A stretch of 64,000 nucleotides of DNA from JANYCG01 sp031386665 (GCA_031386665.1 JANNCN010000170.1:3565-67564); one strand, 5' to 3'; counted from the first letter of the stretch, positions 35,001-42,951 are shown. Notes: generated by a model from the sequence alone, not told the origin. A program made the numbers and translations.

Positions 35001-35816
35001 GCGCAGGAATCTTTTGCCTTATTCCCTTTGCTGCACACGCCTAAACGTGACTCGGCTTTGGTTATTGGGTATGGCACTGGCATGACTACCCGTGTTTTGA
35101 ACGACTATGACTTCAAACGGGTTGATGTGGCCGAACTTTCCAAAGACATCGTCACTATGGCCAATCGATATTTTGATGATATCAATCAAGGTGTGATGAA
35201 AAAACCTGGCGTACAAATGCACTATACGGATGGTCGGAATTACCTTCTTACCCAATCGCAGCAATTCGACCTCATTAGTATTGAAATTACGAGTATTTGG
35301 TTTGCTGGCGCTGCGAATCTGTACAACCGAGATTTTTATGCTTTGGCCAAAAAGCGGTTGACTGAAGATGGAGTTTTGCAGCAGTGGGTTCAGTTACACC
35401 ATATGTCGCAAATTGATTTGGCCTACGTGATTGGTTCCGTCAGGTCGGAATTCAGGTATGTTTGGCTTTATGTTCGGGGTGGGCAGGGAATCATTATTGC
35501 TTCCAATAATCCTAAGTCTTTGAAACTACCCGGCGCTACATTACTTAAAGCTGGAAACCACAAACCGCAGGATGGTCATCAACCTGAGCAACTGGCGCAA
35601 CATCTCATGCTGTCGCCTGCAGGTATTGATCGTTTCATATCCAGTCTTGATCCGACAATGAGCCAATTGGTCTCGACTGACGTCAACCTTTATTTGGAGC
35701 ACTCGACACCCAAAGGCAATGCACTGGGCGATGTTGTGCAGCAAAACTTGAATTTGCTTGCTGGGTTTGAACCTGTGAAATCGACTTCGGCAGAAGCAGC
35801 AGCGCAATCGCGGTGA
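32058..35816 (+). CDS. PAP2 phosphatase / MFS-like / spermidine-synthase-like triple fusion
   Basis: About 1252 residues from the ATG at 32058. Residues of about 15-375 hold six or more membrane helices with a PAP2/Aur1 motif pair, NGMPSMHLTGS and GEHYLIDLIVALPYA. Residues of about 455-900 are a membrane domain of the fused MFS/spermidine-synthase type (ASGIAGLVYEVVYAK, YMGGMALGAWLGG, MGMTMPLMFKHL, FFIGMSYPSAMG). The soluble tail (about 930-1200) is polyamine-synthase-like: VIGYGTGMTTRVL, HYTDGRNYLL. Where SpeE has its catalytic Asp this has FDLISIEITSIWF, so ordinary aminopropyl transfer is doubtful. The gene is more AT-rich than its neighbours and lies between pilA and pglL, hinting at a pilus or surface-glycan role. 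Function unknown. Confidence 0.8.
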   Translation: MRLDRCSSAASLKDFAMDLQFWLCAWLVVSVSSELTHSLLYGELALLAFTPAADWRDWMKFIGTFAGIPAWILWIGARPPPFNPLLRWFGLAIGVSLILYIMAFEGAKGIGAPTAVFVSALSPLGVLMLGACLWSTIVRSEPSDSSWRREYLQLVTLLGALSVGTNASLSITRLIYPATWDYFAYRIDGAYGGIATTFALINAKGEPLLQAFSNLSYASLIIALYAIVGLAIRNNAVKRLHIWRTLALPFALAFLLYSWLPITGPIYAFFDGHFPAAMPHFTSVVSSQVIVPPASRNGMPSMHLTGSLIVWMLAIGLRNSIAIAFSTLLVVVTCWSTMALGEHYLIDLIVALPYAAFLGAALIWPQHFKGSKQTSIPIWLSGLTFLTWMIWLRVAPGWLGSNLDFVRVLSAWSVVVSIWVFWRMVVEARGRIESPETSLVDKVEKLASLRAPVWIIGIFTASGIAGLVYEVVYAKALAVTFGSTAVASYTVLATYMGGMALGAWLGGYLADRSKNPLKTYAICEALIGLYAALTPKLFVLIQDAYVYFSADVSPDAGWLTIFRVSLGAACLGIPTIIMGMTMPLMFKHLRGLGVESSHAIAPLYGANVAGAAIGSILAGYLILPAVGRNGGTYLAAVMSLLIGLYVLERGKRADSSGQTLGGITPSFQNQIALQVTPVVTAKQGAVALFILFLGGAVTLGLEVNSMHLLAAVAGNSVYAFALMLATFLAGLGLGSHVGERLMAHFPRLTIVSWAQFGVAFAIAVTAHMWDDIPSYFSSFGIYPVRLSFSAREMIRAMVCTVAMLPPAFFIGMSYPSAMGLASDWLSPKGGAKGLGLASGLNTLGNILGVLIIGFWLLPEFGSRNSALVLALVSMVLGILALLVSREASLLKQWPRFGQSLKWGPAVVAAAVLMLFPKDWSYDDLSKGGNVYFSAQNWGKVIDHAESVEGGVTSVAKNENGVITLLTNGKFQGNDSKGGEMIAQESFALFPLLHTPKRDSALVIGYGTGMTTRVLNDYDFKRVDVAELSKDIVTMANRYFDDINQGVMKKPGVQMHYTDGRNYLLTQSQQFDLISIEITSIWFAGAANLYNRDFYALAKKRLTEDGVLQQWVQLHHMSQIDLAYVIGSVRSEFRYVWLYVRGGQGIIIASNNPKSLKLPGATLLKAGNHKPQDGHQPEQLAQHLMLSPAGIDRFISSLDPTMSQLVSTDVNLYLEHSTPKGNALGDVVQQNLNLLAGFEPVKSTSAEAAAQSR

Positions 35817-35846
35817 TGTAGGTAACTTGACTGAGGTGCTTTTGAA

Positions 35847-37790
35847 TTGACGCGCCCACATTGGGTTTTGATTCTGGGTTGTTTGACGCTCCCTTGGCTC
35901 AACCCCTTCGCACCAGGCCCGCGGCCGGCTGCGGGGCCGTTGATGATCTCTTGGGTTTGCGCGTTTGTCACCGCTTTGATTTTGTCGTGGCGCGCAGAGC
36001 GGGGGCCCAGTGGGTTTGTGGCGCCTCGGTTGGCGCTCTGGCCCTGGCTTATCGCCGCCTTAGTCAGTTGTGCCATTGCGCTGATTCAATTTTTCGGTGT
36101 CAGCAGCCACTTTCAGCCTTTGGTCAATGTGACTTTGCTGGGGGAGGCATTTGCCAACTTGCGGCAGCGCAATCAATTTGCAACACTGACCAATATGGGG
36201 CTGTTGGCGTTGGTTTTTTGGGCGAAAAGTCGCGCTCAGGTGCCAAACACTCATGGGCCATCGACCGCGACAGCAACGACAGCGACGACGATGGGCGCTA
36301 CTTTTGACCTGCGTCAGGTTGGGGTTTGCCTGGCGGCGGCGCTGCTTGGGATCGGGAATGCGGCGTCGTCGTCCAGGACGGGGCTGGTGCAAATTCTGAT
36401 GGTGGCGCTTTTGGCGATGTGGTGGAACTGGCGGGGCGTGGGAAAAGGCTTGGGTTGGGCGCGATACGTGAAAAACGGGCGAACTGAGCCGGTTGATTCA
36501 ACCCAAAAAATCGGACAAATCGGACAAATCGGACAAATCGGGCAAATCGGACAAATTGAGCAAAGCGACCAGGCAAGCCAGGCAAGCCAAGCAGGCCAAA
36601 TCGTTCAAGAAAGCCAATTTGGTCAAGCTGCGCAGGCCATTCAAGGCCGCAATGTGGCGTTAATCGCAGTGATCGCCTATGGCTTGGCGTCGTTGTTGCT
36701 GCCCGTCTTGATTGGCCGCGAGTTCGGCAGTGGTGGCATTTTGAGCCGTTTGAATGATGGTGGGCTGGCTTGCGGCAGTCGTTTGACCTTGTGGAGCAAC
36801 GTGATTCACCTGATTGGCCTCAAGCCTTGGCTGGGCTGGGGCTGGGGCGAGCTGGATTTTGCGCATTTCATCACCCTGTACCCCAGTGCTGCGGGCGAGC
36901 TGGAGGCACCTGCGGCGCGATTTTGCGAGATTTTGGACAATGCGCACAATTTGCCACTGCATTTGGCGGTTGAATTGGGAATTCCGTTGGCTGTGGCTTT
37001 TTGCGGGACGGTGATTTGGCTGATTTGGCGCGGGCGACCCTGGCGCGAGCAAGACGCCGCCCGCCAAATGGCTTGGGGCGTTTTGGCGGTGATTGGTTTG
37101 CACAGCCTGCTGGAGTACCCGCTTTGGTACGGGCCCTTTCAAATGGCGGTGGGGCTTTGTGTCTGGATTTTGGCCACGACCCCGGCAAAAGGACTGCAAA
37201 GTCGAAATGCGCTGGGCGATTTGACTGCCGGACTGAGCGATGCGGAAACCGACGCGACAACCTTCGCCCCAACTGCCCAAAAAGCGCAAAAATACAGAAA
37301 TGCGCCAAAAACGGCAAAATTTACCACAAATGTGGTAAAAAATGGCATTTCAGACCATTCGCACCTGAATTATGAACAAAATAGCCATCTAGCTCTCGTA
37401 TTAATTAGGTTTATTGCTATAATTAGTATAGCATTTTTGGCCTACGCAGCCTGGGACTATCACCGCATCAGCCAGATTTATTTGCCGGTTGACCAGCGCG
37501 ATCAGGCTTACCGTGGCGACACACTGGCCAAAATTCAGCCATCGCGCCTTTTCAAAAACCAGGTGGCCTTTGCCGAGCTAACCACCACCACACTCAACCC
37601 GCAAAACGCGGCTTATTTGAACGCCCTGGCCCGTGATTTGCTGCATTTCTCACCCGAATCTCGGGTGGCAGAAAAGCTGATTGAAAGCAGCGTGATGCTT
37701 GGGCAAGATGACGAAGCCCTGTTTTACCTGGTGCGTTACCGGGCGGCGTTTCCTGCGGAGCATGCGATCTGGGCCAAGGCGGCGCATTAA
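35847..37790 (+). CDS. PglL-type pilin O-oligosaccharyltransferase (O-antigen-ligase family)
   Basis: 647 residues from a TTG start, the only one near GAGG; the next in-frame ATG is at 35942. About ten membrane helices. Ligase signatures: NLRQRNQFATLTNMGLL, then SRLTLWSNVIHLIGLKPWLGWGWGELDFAHF (read in part: KPWLGWGWGELDFAHF) with LDNAHNLPLHLAVELG in the periplasmic loop, and LLEYPLWYGPFQ. The C-terminal Wzy_C_2-like domain begins AWDYHRISQIYLP. It moves glycan from a lipid carrier to Ser/Thr of pilin. Two insertions break the family pattern: a Gly-Gln repeat (about residues 221-237) and an in-frame copy of the dispersed repeat (about 492-529) that encodes part of the last membrane helix. It starts 30 bases after the fusion gene. 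Confidence 0.87.
   Translation: MTRPHWVLILGCLTLPWLNPFAPGPRPAAGPLMISWVCAFVTALILSWRAERGPSGFVAPRLALWPWLIAALVSCAIALIQFFGVSSHFQPLVNVTLLGEAFANLRQRNQFATLTNMGLLALVFWAKSRAQVPNTHGPSTATATTATTMGATFDLRQVGVCLAAALLGIGNAASSSRTGLVQILMVALLAMWWNWRGVGKGLGWARYVKNGRTEPVDSTQKIGQIGQIGQIGQIGQIEQSDQASQASQAGQIVQESQFGQAAQAIQGRNVALIAVIAYGLASLLLPVLIGREFGSGGILSRLNDGGLACGSRLTLWSNVIHLIGLKPWLGWGWGELDFAHFITLYPSAAGELEAPAARFCEILDNAHNLPLHLAVELGIPLAVAFCGTVIWLIWRGRPWREQDAARQMAWGVLAVIGLHSLLEYPLWYGPFQMAVGLCVWILATTPAKGLQSRNALGDLTAGLSDAETDATTFAPTAQKAQKYRNAPKTAKFTTNVVKNGISDHSHLNYEQNSHLALVLIRFIAIISIAFLAYAAWDYHRISQIYLPVDQRDQAYRGDTLAKIQPSRLFKNQVAFAELTTTTLNPQNAAYLNALARDLLHFSPESRVAEKLIESSVMLGQDDEALFYLVRYRAAFPAEHAIWAKAAH
36508..36557 (+). repeat. 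Nine-base tandem repeat inside pglL
   Basis: AAATCGGAC is repeated about five and a half times, with one GGGC variant, encoding IGQ units. It is followed by degenerate Gln/Ser/Ala-rich repeats (QASQASQAGQ). The nine-base period keeps the frame, so copy number could change by slippage without truncating the enzyme. It lies in a loop between membrane helices. Confidence 0.9.
37320..37433 (-). repeat. Dispersed two-hairpin repeat, copy 3, inside pglL
   Basis: Minus-strand reading gives hairpin 1 (TGCTATA-5 bases-TATAGCA, 37433-37415), the box CGAGAGCTAGATGG (37398-37385), TTGTTCATAATT, and hairpin 2 (TTTACCACA-TT-TGTGGTAAA; arms 37320-37328 and 37331-37339). The hairpin 2 sequence is unlike the other copies yet still palindromic. 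On the plus strand the segment is read as coding, giving LALVLIRFIAIISIAFLA, a hydrophobic helix, without frameshift or stop. Confidence 0.8.
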
Positions 37791-37799
37791 CCCTTGATA

Positions 37800-38339
37800 T
37801 CAGGCTTTCGCACCCGCCACAAAGCTGCCCGACTTACCGCCGTGCTTCTCCAGCAGCTTCACGTCGTTCATTGCCATGCCGCGGTCGACGGCTTTGCACA
37901 TGTCATAAATGGTGAGCAAGGCAACCTGAACGGCGGTGAGCGCTTCCATCTCAACGCCGGTTTGGCCCACCGTTTCGACCGTGGCAGTGCAGTAAATGGC
38001 ACTTTTTTCTGTTTCGTTGCCCTTTAGTACCGAAAAATCCAGCGCCACCCGGGTCAGCGCCAAGGGGTGACACAGGGGAATCAAGTCGCTGGTTTTTTTG
38101 GCAGCTTGTATGCCAGCAATGCGCGCAATGCCCAACACGTCGCCTTTTTTGGCCGTGCCGCCTTCAATAATGGCCAAAGTGGCGGGCAGCATGTCAATGC
38201 GCCCGCCGGCCGTGGCTTTGCGGTGCGTGCTGGCTTTGGCCGCCACGTCCACCATGTGGGCCTGGCCCTGGGCGTCAAAGTGGGTCAAATTGGCTGAAGC
38301 TTCGCTTGCAGCGGCGGTTGTCATGGCGTTTGAACTCAT
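37800..38339 (-). CDS. moaC: Cyclic pyranopterin monophosphate synthase
   Basis: 179 residues. MoaC completes the first stage of molybdenum-cofactor synthesis. Motifs: HMVDVAAKASTHRKATAGG, IARIAGIQAAKKTSDLIPLCHPL and TGVEMEALTAVQVALLTIYDMCKA, with the catalytic Lys in the later MNDVKLLEKHGGKSG. Convergent with pglL, 9 bases apart, and back-to-back with tfpX. The cofactor would serve enzymes such as the formate dehydrogenase in this window. Confidence 0.97.
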   Translation of the reverse strand: MSSNAMTTAAASEASANLTHFDAQGQAHMVDVAAKASTHRKATAGGRIDMLPATLAIIEGGTAKKGDVLGIARIAGIQAAKKTSDLIPLCHPLALTRVALDFSVLKGNETEKSAIYCTATVETVGQTGVEMEALTAVQVALLTIYDMCKAVDRGMAMNDVKLLEKHGGKSGSFVAGAKA

Positions 38340-38430
38340 GGTACAAACTTTACCTCAAGCTTACCTGGCTTTACCGTGATCAAGGCGGGCTTGGGCCGAA
38401 CCTGCATTAACCTTTGCGCAACTGACCATC

Positions 38431-39213
38431 ATGTTTTCTAGCGAAACCTCTTTTTGGCGCGACCGGCTTCAAGCCAGTGGCATTCACCTGCTTTTGAGCC
38501 TGGCCATTGCCGCTTTGGCGGCTTTGCTGGTGTTTGGCATTTGGTACCCGTACCCGTACCGTGAAATTTCGGGCGGGCGCGAGCTGTTTTTGCTGGTTGT
38601 CTCGGTCGATGTGATTTTGGGACCGCTGATCACTTTGGCAATTTTCAACCGAAAAAAGCCCTGGAAAGTGCTGCGCCGTGACCTGGCAGTGGTCGCCCTG
38701 CTGCAATTAGGTGCCTTGGGCTATGGGTTGTGGACGGTTTTTGTCGCGCGCCCGGTGCACATGGTTTTTGAGAAAGACCGCCTTCGGGTTGTCCACGCCA
38801 TCGAGGTTCCATTGAACTTGCTGCCCAAAACTGCGCCTAACGTCACGGCAATGCCTATTTTTGGTCCCACGCGGCTGTCATTGCGCGGGTTTGTCGACAA
38901 CAAGGAAAAAACTGAAGTGATGTTTGCTGAAGTTGAAGGCCTTCCCTGGGGTGTTCGGCCCGACTTTTGGCAGCCTTACGAGGCCGATATTCCGGCTATT
39001 TTGAAGGCAGCCAAACCCGTGAGCGGCCCCAACGGCCTTAAAACCAAATTTGCCAGCCGCGCGGCCGACATTGACAAAGTGCTTGCCAGCACCGCACGCC
39101 CGCCAGCCACCCTGCTGTATTTGCCCGTTTTGTCGCGCAGCCTTGCCTGGACTGCATTTTTAGACCCCGTCACGGCCGATATCGTGGCCTACATGCCTTT
39201 GGACTCATTTTGA
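38431..39213 (+). CDS. TfpX/TfpZ-family type IV pilin accessory protein
   Basis: 260 residues. Three to four membrane helices near the N terminus (HLLLSLAIAALAALLVFGIW, LFLLVVSVDVILGPLITLAIF, VVALLQLGALGYGLWTVFVA) carry the family pattern WYPYPY...GG, VDVILGPLITL and NRKKPWKVLRRDL. A soluble domain follows, and the tail ends in DPVTADIVAYMPLDSF. Such proteins are encoded beside particular pilin alleles and aid their assembly. Here the gene is separated from pilA by the fusion gene, pglL and moaC. Confidence 0.87.
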   Translation: MFSSETSFWRDRLQASGIHLLLSLAIAALAALLVFGIWYPYPYREISGGRELFLLVVSVDVILGPLITLAIFNRKKPWKVLRRDLAVVALLQLGALGYGLWTVFVARPVHMVFEKDRLRVVHAIEVPLNLLPKTAPNVTAMPIFGPTRLSLRGFVDNKEKTEVMFAEVEGLPWGVRPDFWQPYEADIPAILKAAKPVSGPNGLKTKFASRAADIDKVLASTARPPATLLYLPVLSRSLAWTAFLDPVTADIVAYMPLDSF

Positions 39214-40817
39214 ATGTTGATTTGATTCGGAGATTCTGGTTTTTGGCCGGGGCAGGCATTGGCCTGGTATTGGCCGCCAACCCCGCCTTGGCGCAAAGCG
39301 GCAAAACACCGCCTGCCACGGGGCAATCCGCCGGGCTGCCCAATCTGGGCGATGGCAGCGAAATGACCAGCAGCGCCGAACGCCGCCTGGGCGACCGCAT
39401 CGTGCGGGAGCTTTACCGCGACCCCGATTACATTGACGACCCGGTGTTGTTCGAGTACGTGCAGGCGATTTGGCAGCCCCTGCTGGCCGCCGCCCGTCTG
39501 CGGGGTGACCTGCCGCCTGAGCTGGACGAGCGCTTTGCTTGGGAAGTGCTGATGGGGCGCGACCGCACGATCAACGCCTTTGCGCTACCCGGCGGTTATT
39601 TTGGCCTGCATTTGGGGCTGATGGCCGCCGTGGGCAGCCGTGATGAACTGGCGTCGGTAATGGGGCACGAGCTGAGCCACGTGACCCAACGGCACATTTC
39701 GCGCTTGATTTCCAAGCAAAACTCAACCTCGCCCTGGTTGGTGGGGGCCATGATTTTGGGGGTTTTGGCCGCCAGCAAAAGCCAGGATGCGGCCAATGCG
39801 CTGGTCACGGGCAGCCAGGCCGTGGCGGCCCAAACCCAGCTCAATTTCTCGCGCGATATGGAACGTGAAGCGGATCGCGTGGGGTTTGGCGTGATGACGC
39901 AAGCCGGGTTTGACGGCCAGGGCTTTGTCTCGATGTTCGACAAGCTGCAGCAGGCGTCGCGCCTGAACGACCGGGGCAATTTTCCGTACCTGCGTGGGCA
40001 CCCACTGACCACCGAGCGCATTGCCGACATGCAAGCCCGCGTGCGGGGCACAGGCGGCGCAGTAGGGACGGGGCCGGGCGGCGGCGCAACCCCCATCCGC
40101 CCTGGGGCCATGGAAGACGCCTTGATTTCAGCTCGCGCCCGCGTCTTGTCCAACCCCGGGGTGGACGCTTTGCATGCCTGGGGTGCGCTGGTGGCAGACG
40201 CCAACTTTGCCACCAAACCCAAAGTGCGACAGGCCGCAGAGCTTTACGGCGCCAGCCTGGCCGCCCTGAAACTGCGCGATCTTGGCGCCGCGACCAAGCT
40301 GTTGGCCAATTTGCAAGACGCTGTTCGCGCTGATGCGCCTGCCGCCCGCCTGGCGAGTTTGCTGGCTGCAGAACTGGCGCTGGCCGCAGGCAATCCGCCA
40401 CAGGCCCAAGCTCTACTGGCTGACCAACCCGGTGCGACCGCCTCCGCCCACCGCCCCGAAGTGGTGATGCTGGCGCAAGCCCACATCGCACAAGGGCGGC
40501 CCCAGGCGGCAACGCAAGGATTGCAAACTTGGCTGGCCAACCACCCGCGTGATGCGTTGGCCTGGCAACTGCTGTCGGCTGCCTACGCAGAGCAAGGCCA
40601 AACCCTGCGGGCCATTCGGGCAGACGCGGAAAGCCGGGTGGCAGTTCTGGATTACGCGCCCGCGAGTGAGCGTTTGAAAGCCGGGCAACTGCTCGCACGC
40701 GAGATGGCCAGCAAAGGCACGGCGGACCACATCGAGGCGTCCATCATCGACACCCGCGCCCGCGAGGTGGCTCTGCAGTTAAGAGAATTTCTTAGAGAAC
40801 AGGCCGTTGAGCGCTGA
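39210..40817 (+). CDS. M48-family periplasmic metalloprotease (BepA-like)
   Basis: 535 residues from a TTG start overlapping the tfpX stop; no in-frame ATG gives a better signal peptide. The leader FWFLAGAGIGLVLAANPALA is cut before QSGK. The zinc motif is GHELSHVTQRH with the third ligand region MEREADRVGF. The second half (about 310-535) is Ala/Leu-rich with TPR-like repeats, as in BepA/YfgC, which degrades or helps assemble outer-membrane proteins such as LptD. Its 3' end overlaps the convergent gene by 39 bases. Confidence 0.9.
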   Translation: MNVDLIRRFWFLAGAGIGLVLAANPALAQSGKTPPATGQSAGLPNLGDGSEMTSSAERRLGDRIVRELYRDPDYIDDPVLFEYVQAIWQPLLAAARLRGDLPPELDERFAWEVLMGRDRTINAFALPGGYFGLHLGLMAAVGSRDELASVMGHELSHVTQRHISRLISKQNSTSPWLVGAMILGVLAASKSQDAANALVTGSQAVAAQTQLNFSRDMEREADRVGFGVMTQAGFDGQGFVSMFDKLQQASRLNDRGNFPYLRGHPLTTERIADMQARVRGTGGAVGTGPGGGATPIRPGAMEDALISARARVLSNPGVDALHAWGALVADANFATKPKVRQAAELYGASLAALKLRDLGAATKLLANLQDAVRADAPAARLASLLAAELALAAGNPPQAQALLADQPGATASAHRPEVVMLAQAHIAQGRPQAATQGLQTWLANHPRDALAWQLLSAAYAEQGQTLRAIRADAESRVAVLDYAPASERLKAGQLLAREMASKGTADHIEASIIDTRAREVALQLREFLREQAVER

Positions 40818-41138
40818 TTCAATGATGATGCCCATCAGCGAGTAGATGAGCGAGCCAATCAAGGCCGCCATGAAGCCGTTGACCTGAAAGCCGCTCAACA
40901 CACCAGAGGCTGCCCAGAACATCAGCGCGTTGATGACGAACATGAACAGCCCCAGCGTGATCAGCGTGACCGGCAGGGTCAACACCACCAAAATGGGTTT
41001 CAAAATGGTGTTGAACAAGCCAATCACAAAGGCCGCAATCAAAGCCTGAGTGAAGCTTGTGACCACCACGCCGTTGTACAAATGTGCCACCGCAAGCAAG
41101 GCGGCCGCGCTCAGTAACCATTTGAGGATGAGTTTCAT
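40779..41138 (-). CDS. Small membrane protein of the phage-holin-4-like family
   Basis: 119 residues from the ATG at 41138; the longer frame to 41297 is a shadow. Four hydrophobic segments (LLSAAALLAVAHLY, TQALIAAFVIGLFNTILKPILVVLTLPVTLITLG in part, FMFVINALMFWAASG, GFMAALIGSLIYSLMGIIIES). The NTILKPILVVLTLPVT core matches chromosomal proteins annotated as phage holin family (YvlD-like). No phage genes are nearby, so it is an ordinary membrane protein of unknown function. Convergently overlaps the M48 gene. Confidence 0.82.
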   Translation of the reverse strand: MKLILKWLLSAAALLAVAHLYNGVVVTSFTQALIAAFVIGLFNTILKPILVVLTLPVTLITLGLFMFVINALMFWAASGVLSGFQVNGFMAALIGSLIYSLMGIIIESALNGLFSKKFS

Positions 41139-41170
41139 GAGCGCGAGAATACCACTATGCGGTTTTGCGC

Positions 41171-41638
41171 CTATTCGGACGCCAGCGCCATCAAGGCCCC
41201 CACACCCGCCACCGCGCCGGGCGCAGCCCAGCGGCTTCGGTGGCTGACGGGCTGGCTTTGGGTCACCGGTTCCAAGTCTTGGCCGAAGCGCGGGCAACGC
41301 GCGTCTAGCACCCGGGCCACACCGTGTTGGGCATGCAACTGGTCGGTGAAAACCGCCAAGCGACCGGTCGCCACAACCCGCACCACAGAGTCGCCTGGCT
41401 CATTGAAGGCACAGGATAGGCTGGCAAACAAGTCGTCACTCCATTTAGCGCGCCATTTTTGGCGTGCCGTGTGGCTGACCCACTTGCTCACGTGTTGCGT
41501 GAGCCGGGGCGGGCAGGCCACCAGGATCCAGGTGGTGGCTGTTCCTGCGCTTCGCAGTTTGGCGTCGCCGTTCTTCATGGGTGCCAGCTGTTGCAGGGCG
41601 TGGCTTGCGTCGTCCACATAGACGATGATTTTGTCCAT
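41171..41638 (-). CDS. Conserved-looking hypothetical protein
   Basis: 155 residues, MDKIIVYVDDASHALQQLAP at the start, followed by WILVACPPRLTQHVSKWVS and a C-terminal hydrophobic stretch AAPGAVAGVGALMALASE that may be a membrane anchor. I do not recognise a domain. The alpha/beta look of the first half and the ATG placement with an AAGGAATG upstream support a real gene. It lies between the holin-like gene and terC on the same strand. Confidence 0.6.
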   Translation of the reverse strand: MDKIIVYVDDASHALQQLAPMKNGDAKLRSAGTATTWILVACPPRLTQHVSKWVSHTARQKWRAKWSDDLFASLSCAFNEPGDSVVRVVATGRLAVFTDQLHAQHGVARVLDARCPRFGQDLEPVTQSQPVSHRSRWAAPGAVAGVGALMALASE

Positions 41639-41751
41639 GGTGCATTCCTTTTAGGTTGTTAGCGTTGCGGAAAAGAAAACAAAAAACAAAAAACAGATAA
41701 CAGAGAGCGGGGTACAGAAACTGGAGAGTTGGCGCTTGAAGTCAGGGCTGG

Positions 41752-42462
41752 CTAAGGTTGCGCCGTCATTGGACTGGACGCTTCGCTGCGCCGGTTCGAC
41801 AAATGCCCTAACAACAACACGCCCGCTACCGCGACCGCGTAGGTGCCCCAACGCGCTGCCGCGTGCAGTATTTCGGGTGGGTCAAAAACCGGGTCCAGCC
41901 AGGGCTCGCTGATGATCATCTTGGCCGCAGTGAAGGCCAAAACAGCAGCGCCCAGTTTGATGATGATGGGAAAACGTTCGACCAGTTTGAGCACCACTGA
42001 GCTGCCCAAAACCACAATCGGCACGCTGACCAGCAGACCAATAATCACCAAATCCATGGCGCCGTGGGCCGCACCAGCCACACCCAGTACGTTGTCCACG
42101 CCCATGAGTGCGTCGGCCACCACGATGGTTTTCATGGCACCCCAAAAGGTGGTGGCCGCCGGGTTGCCGTGGTCGCCCTGCCCGGCATCGTCAGCCAGCA
42201 GTTTGTAAGCAACCCACAAAAGGCCCAGGCCGCCCACAAGCATGAGCCCGGGGATTTGGAGCAGCCACACCACGCCCAGCGTCATGACGGAGCGCACGCC
42301 AATCGCTCCCACCGTGCCCCAAATAATGGCTTTTCGTTTTAGTTTGTCGGGTAGGTGGCGCGCGGCGAGTGCAATCACAATGGCGTTGTCGCCAGCCAGT
42401 ACCAAGTCTATAAGAATGATGGCGAGCAGCGCCGACCACCAGGGGGCAGACATGAGTTCCAT
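41752..42462 (-). CDS. TerC-family membrane protein (second paralogue)
   Basis: 236 residues with about seven helices and both TerC signatures: IDLVLAGDNAIVIALAARHL and ADALMGVDNVLGVAGAAHGA. It differs clearly from the 20438 copy. A yybP-ykoY manganese riboswitch lies in its leader, so expression should rise with Mn2+ and the protein is probably a manganese exporter of the Alx/MntP-like response. Rfam-type control of terC genes by this riboswitch is well established. Confidence 0.9.
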   Translation of the reverse strand: MELMSAPWWSALLAIILIDLVLAGDNAIVIALAARHLPDKLKRKAIIWGTVGAIGVRSVMTLGVVWLLQIPGLMLVGGLGLLWVAYKLLADDAGQGDHGNPAATTFWGAMKTIVVADALMGVDNVLGVAGAAHGAMDLVIIGLLVSVPIVVLGSSVVLKLVERFPIIIKLGAAVLAFTAAKMIISEPWLDPVFDPPEILHAAARWGTYAVAVAGVLLLGHLSNRRSEASSPMTAQP

Positions 42463-42559
42463 GACAGTTCTTTCGAGTCGTTTCGATCAACAACCCGCAG
42501 CGAACCGGCCAAAACAGATCCAGGGGACTCAAAAAGTCGCCCGAAACGCCTCAACTGGA

Positions 42560-42765
42560 CCCACTACAGGCACCAATCGAAGGTCTGGCTCGACATGAAA
42601 TCATGCGATATGTGCCCAACAAGCCGGAAGCTATGAATGTTTGCATTGCTTCGTAATGACGACTTGTTGATGCTCTTTGCTGCAATCGCCCCGTGTGATA
42701 GTTCACATCAATGGCAACCTCCCTGTGCGACAAAAAGCGGGAGCTACTCCCCTTCGTGAACAAAT
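42560..42765 (-). ncRNA. yybP-ykoY (Mn2+) riboswitch upstream of terC
   Basis: On the minus strand the leader contains AAGGGGAGTAGCTCCCG (GGGGAGTAGC at 42752-42743), the hallmark of the first binding loop, and later GAGCCAGACCTTCGATTGG (AGACC region at 42589-42580), matching the GCxAGACCTT segment that forms the second loop. About 150 bases separate them, longer than in many examples. The terC start is about 100 bases further on. The exact ends are approximate. The rest of 42463-42951 shows no gene. Confidence 0.82.
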
Positions 42766-42951
42766 TTAACCACCAAAGCCCTATTCCATTCAAGTGTTGA
42801 GGGCATTGAGGGATGCAAGCCTTGGCCCGTGGAATGGCAACCGCCTTGGCAACTGGGTTGGCAGCTGGGTTGCCATCTGCGGGCTATCATTCCCCTGCCT
42901 TGCAGTTTCGCAACGGTCAGTCTGTAATCAATCCCCTCATCGGCATTTCTC

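Noticed and set aside
36508..36557. Possible CRISPR-like array in pglL
   Set aside because: The nine-base unit has no spacers and is a simple coding tandem repeat.
40779..41138. Prophage signal from the holin-like family name
   Set aside because: No other phage gene is nearby; this membrane family is common on chromosomes outside prophages.
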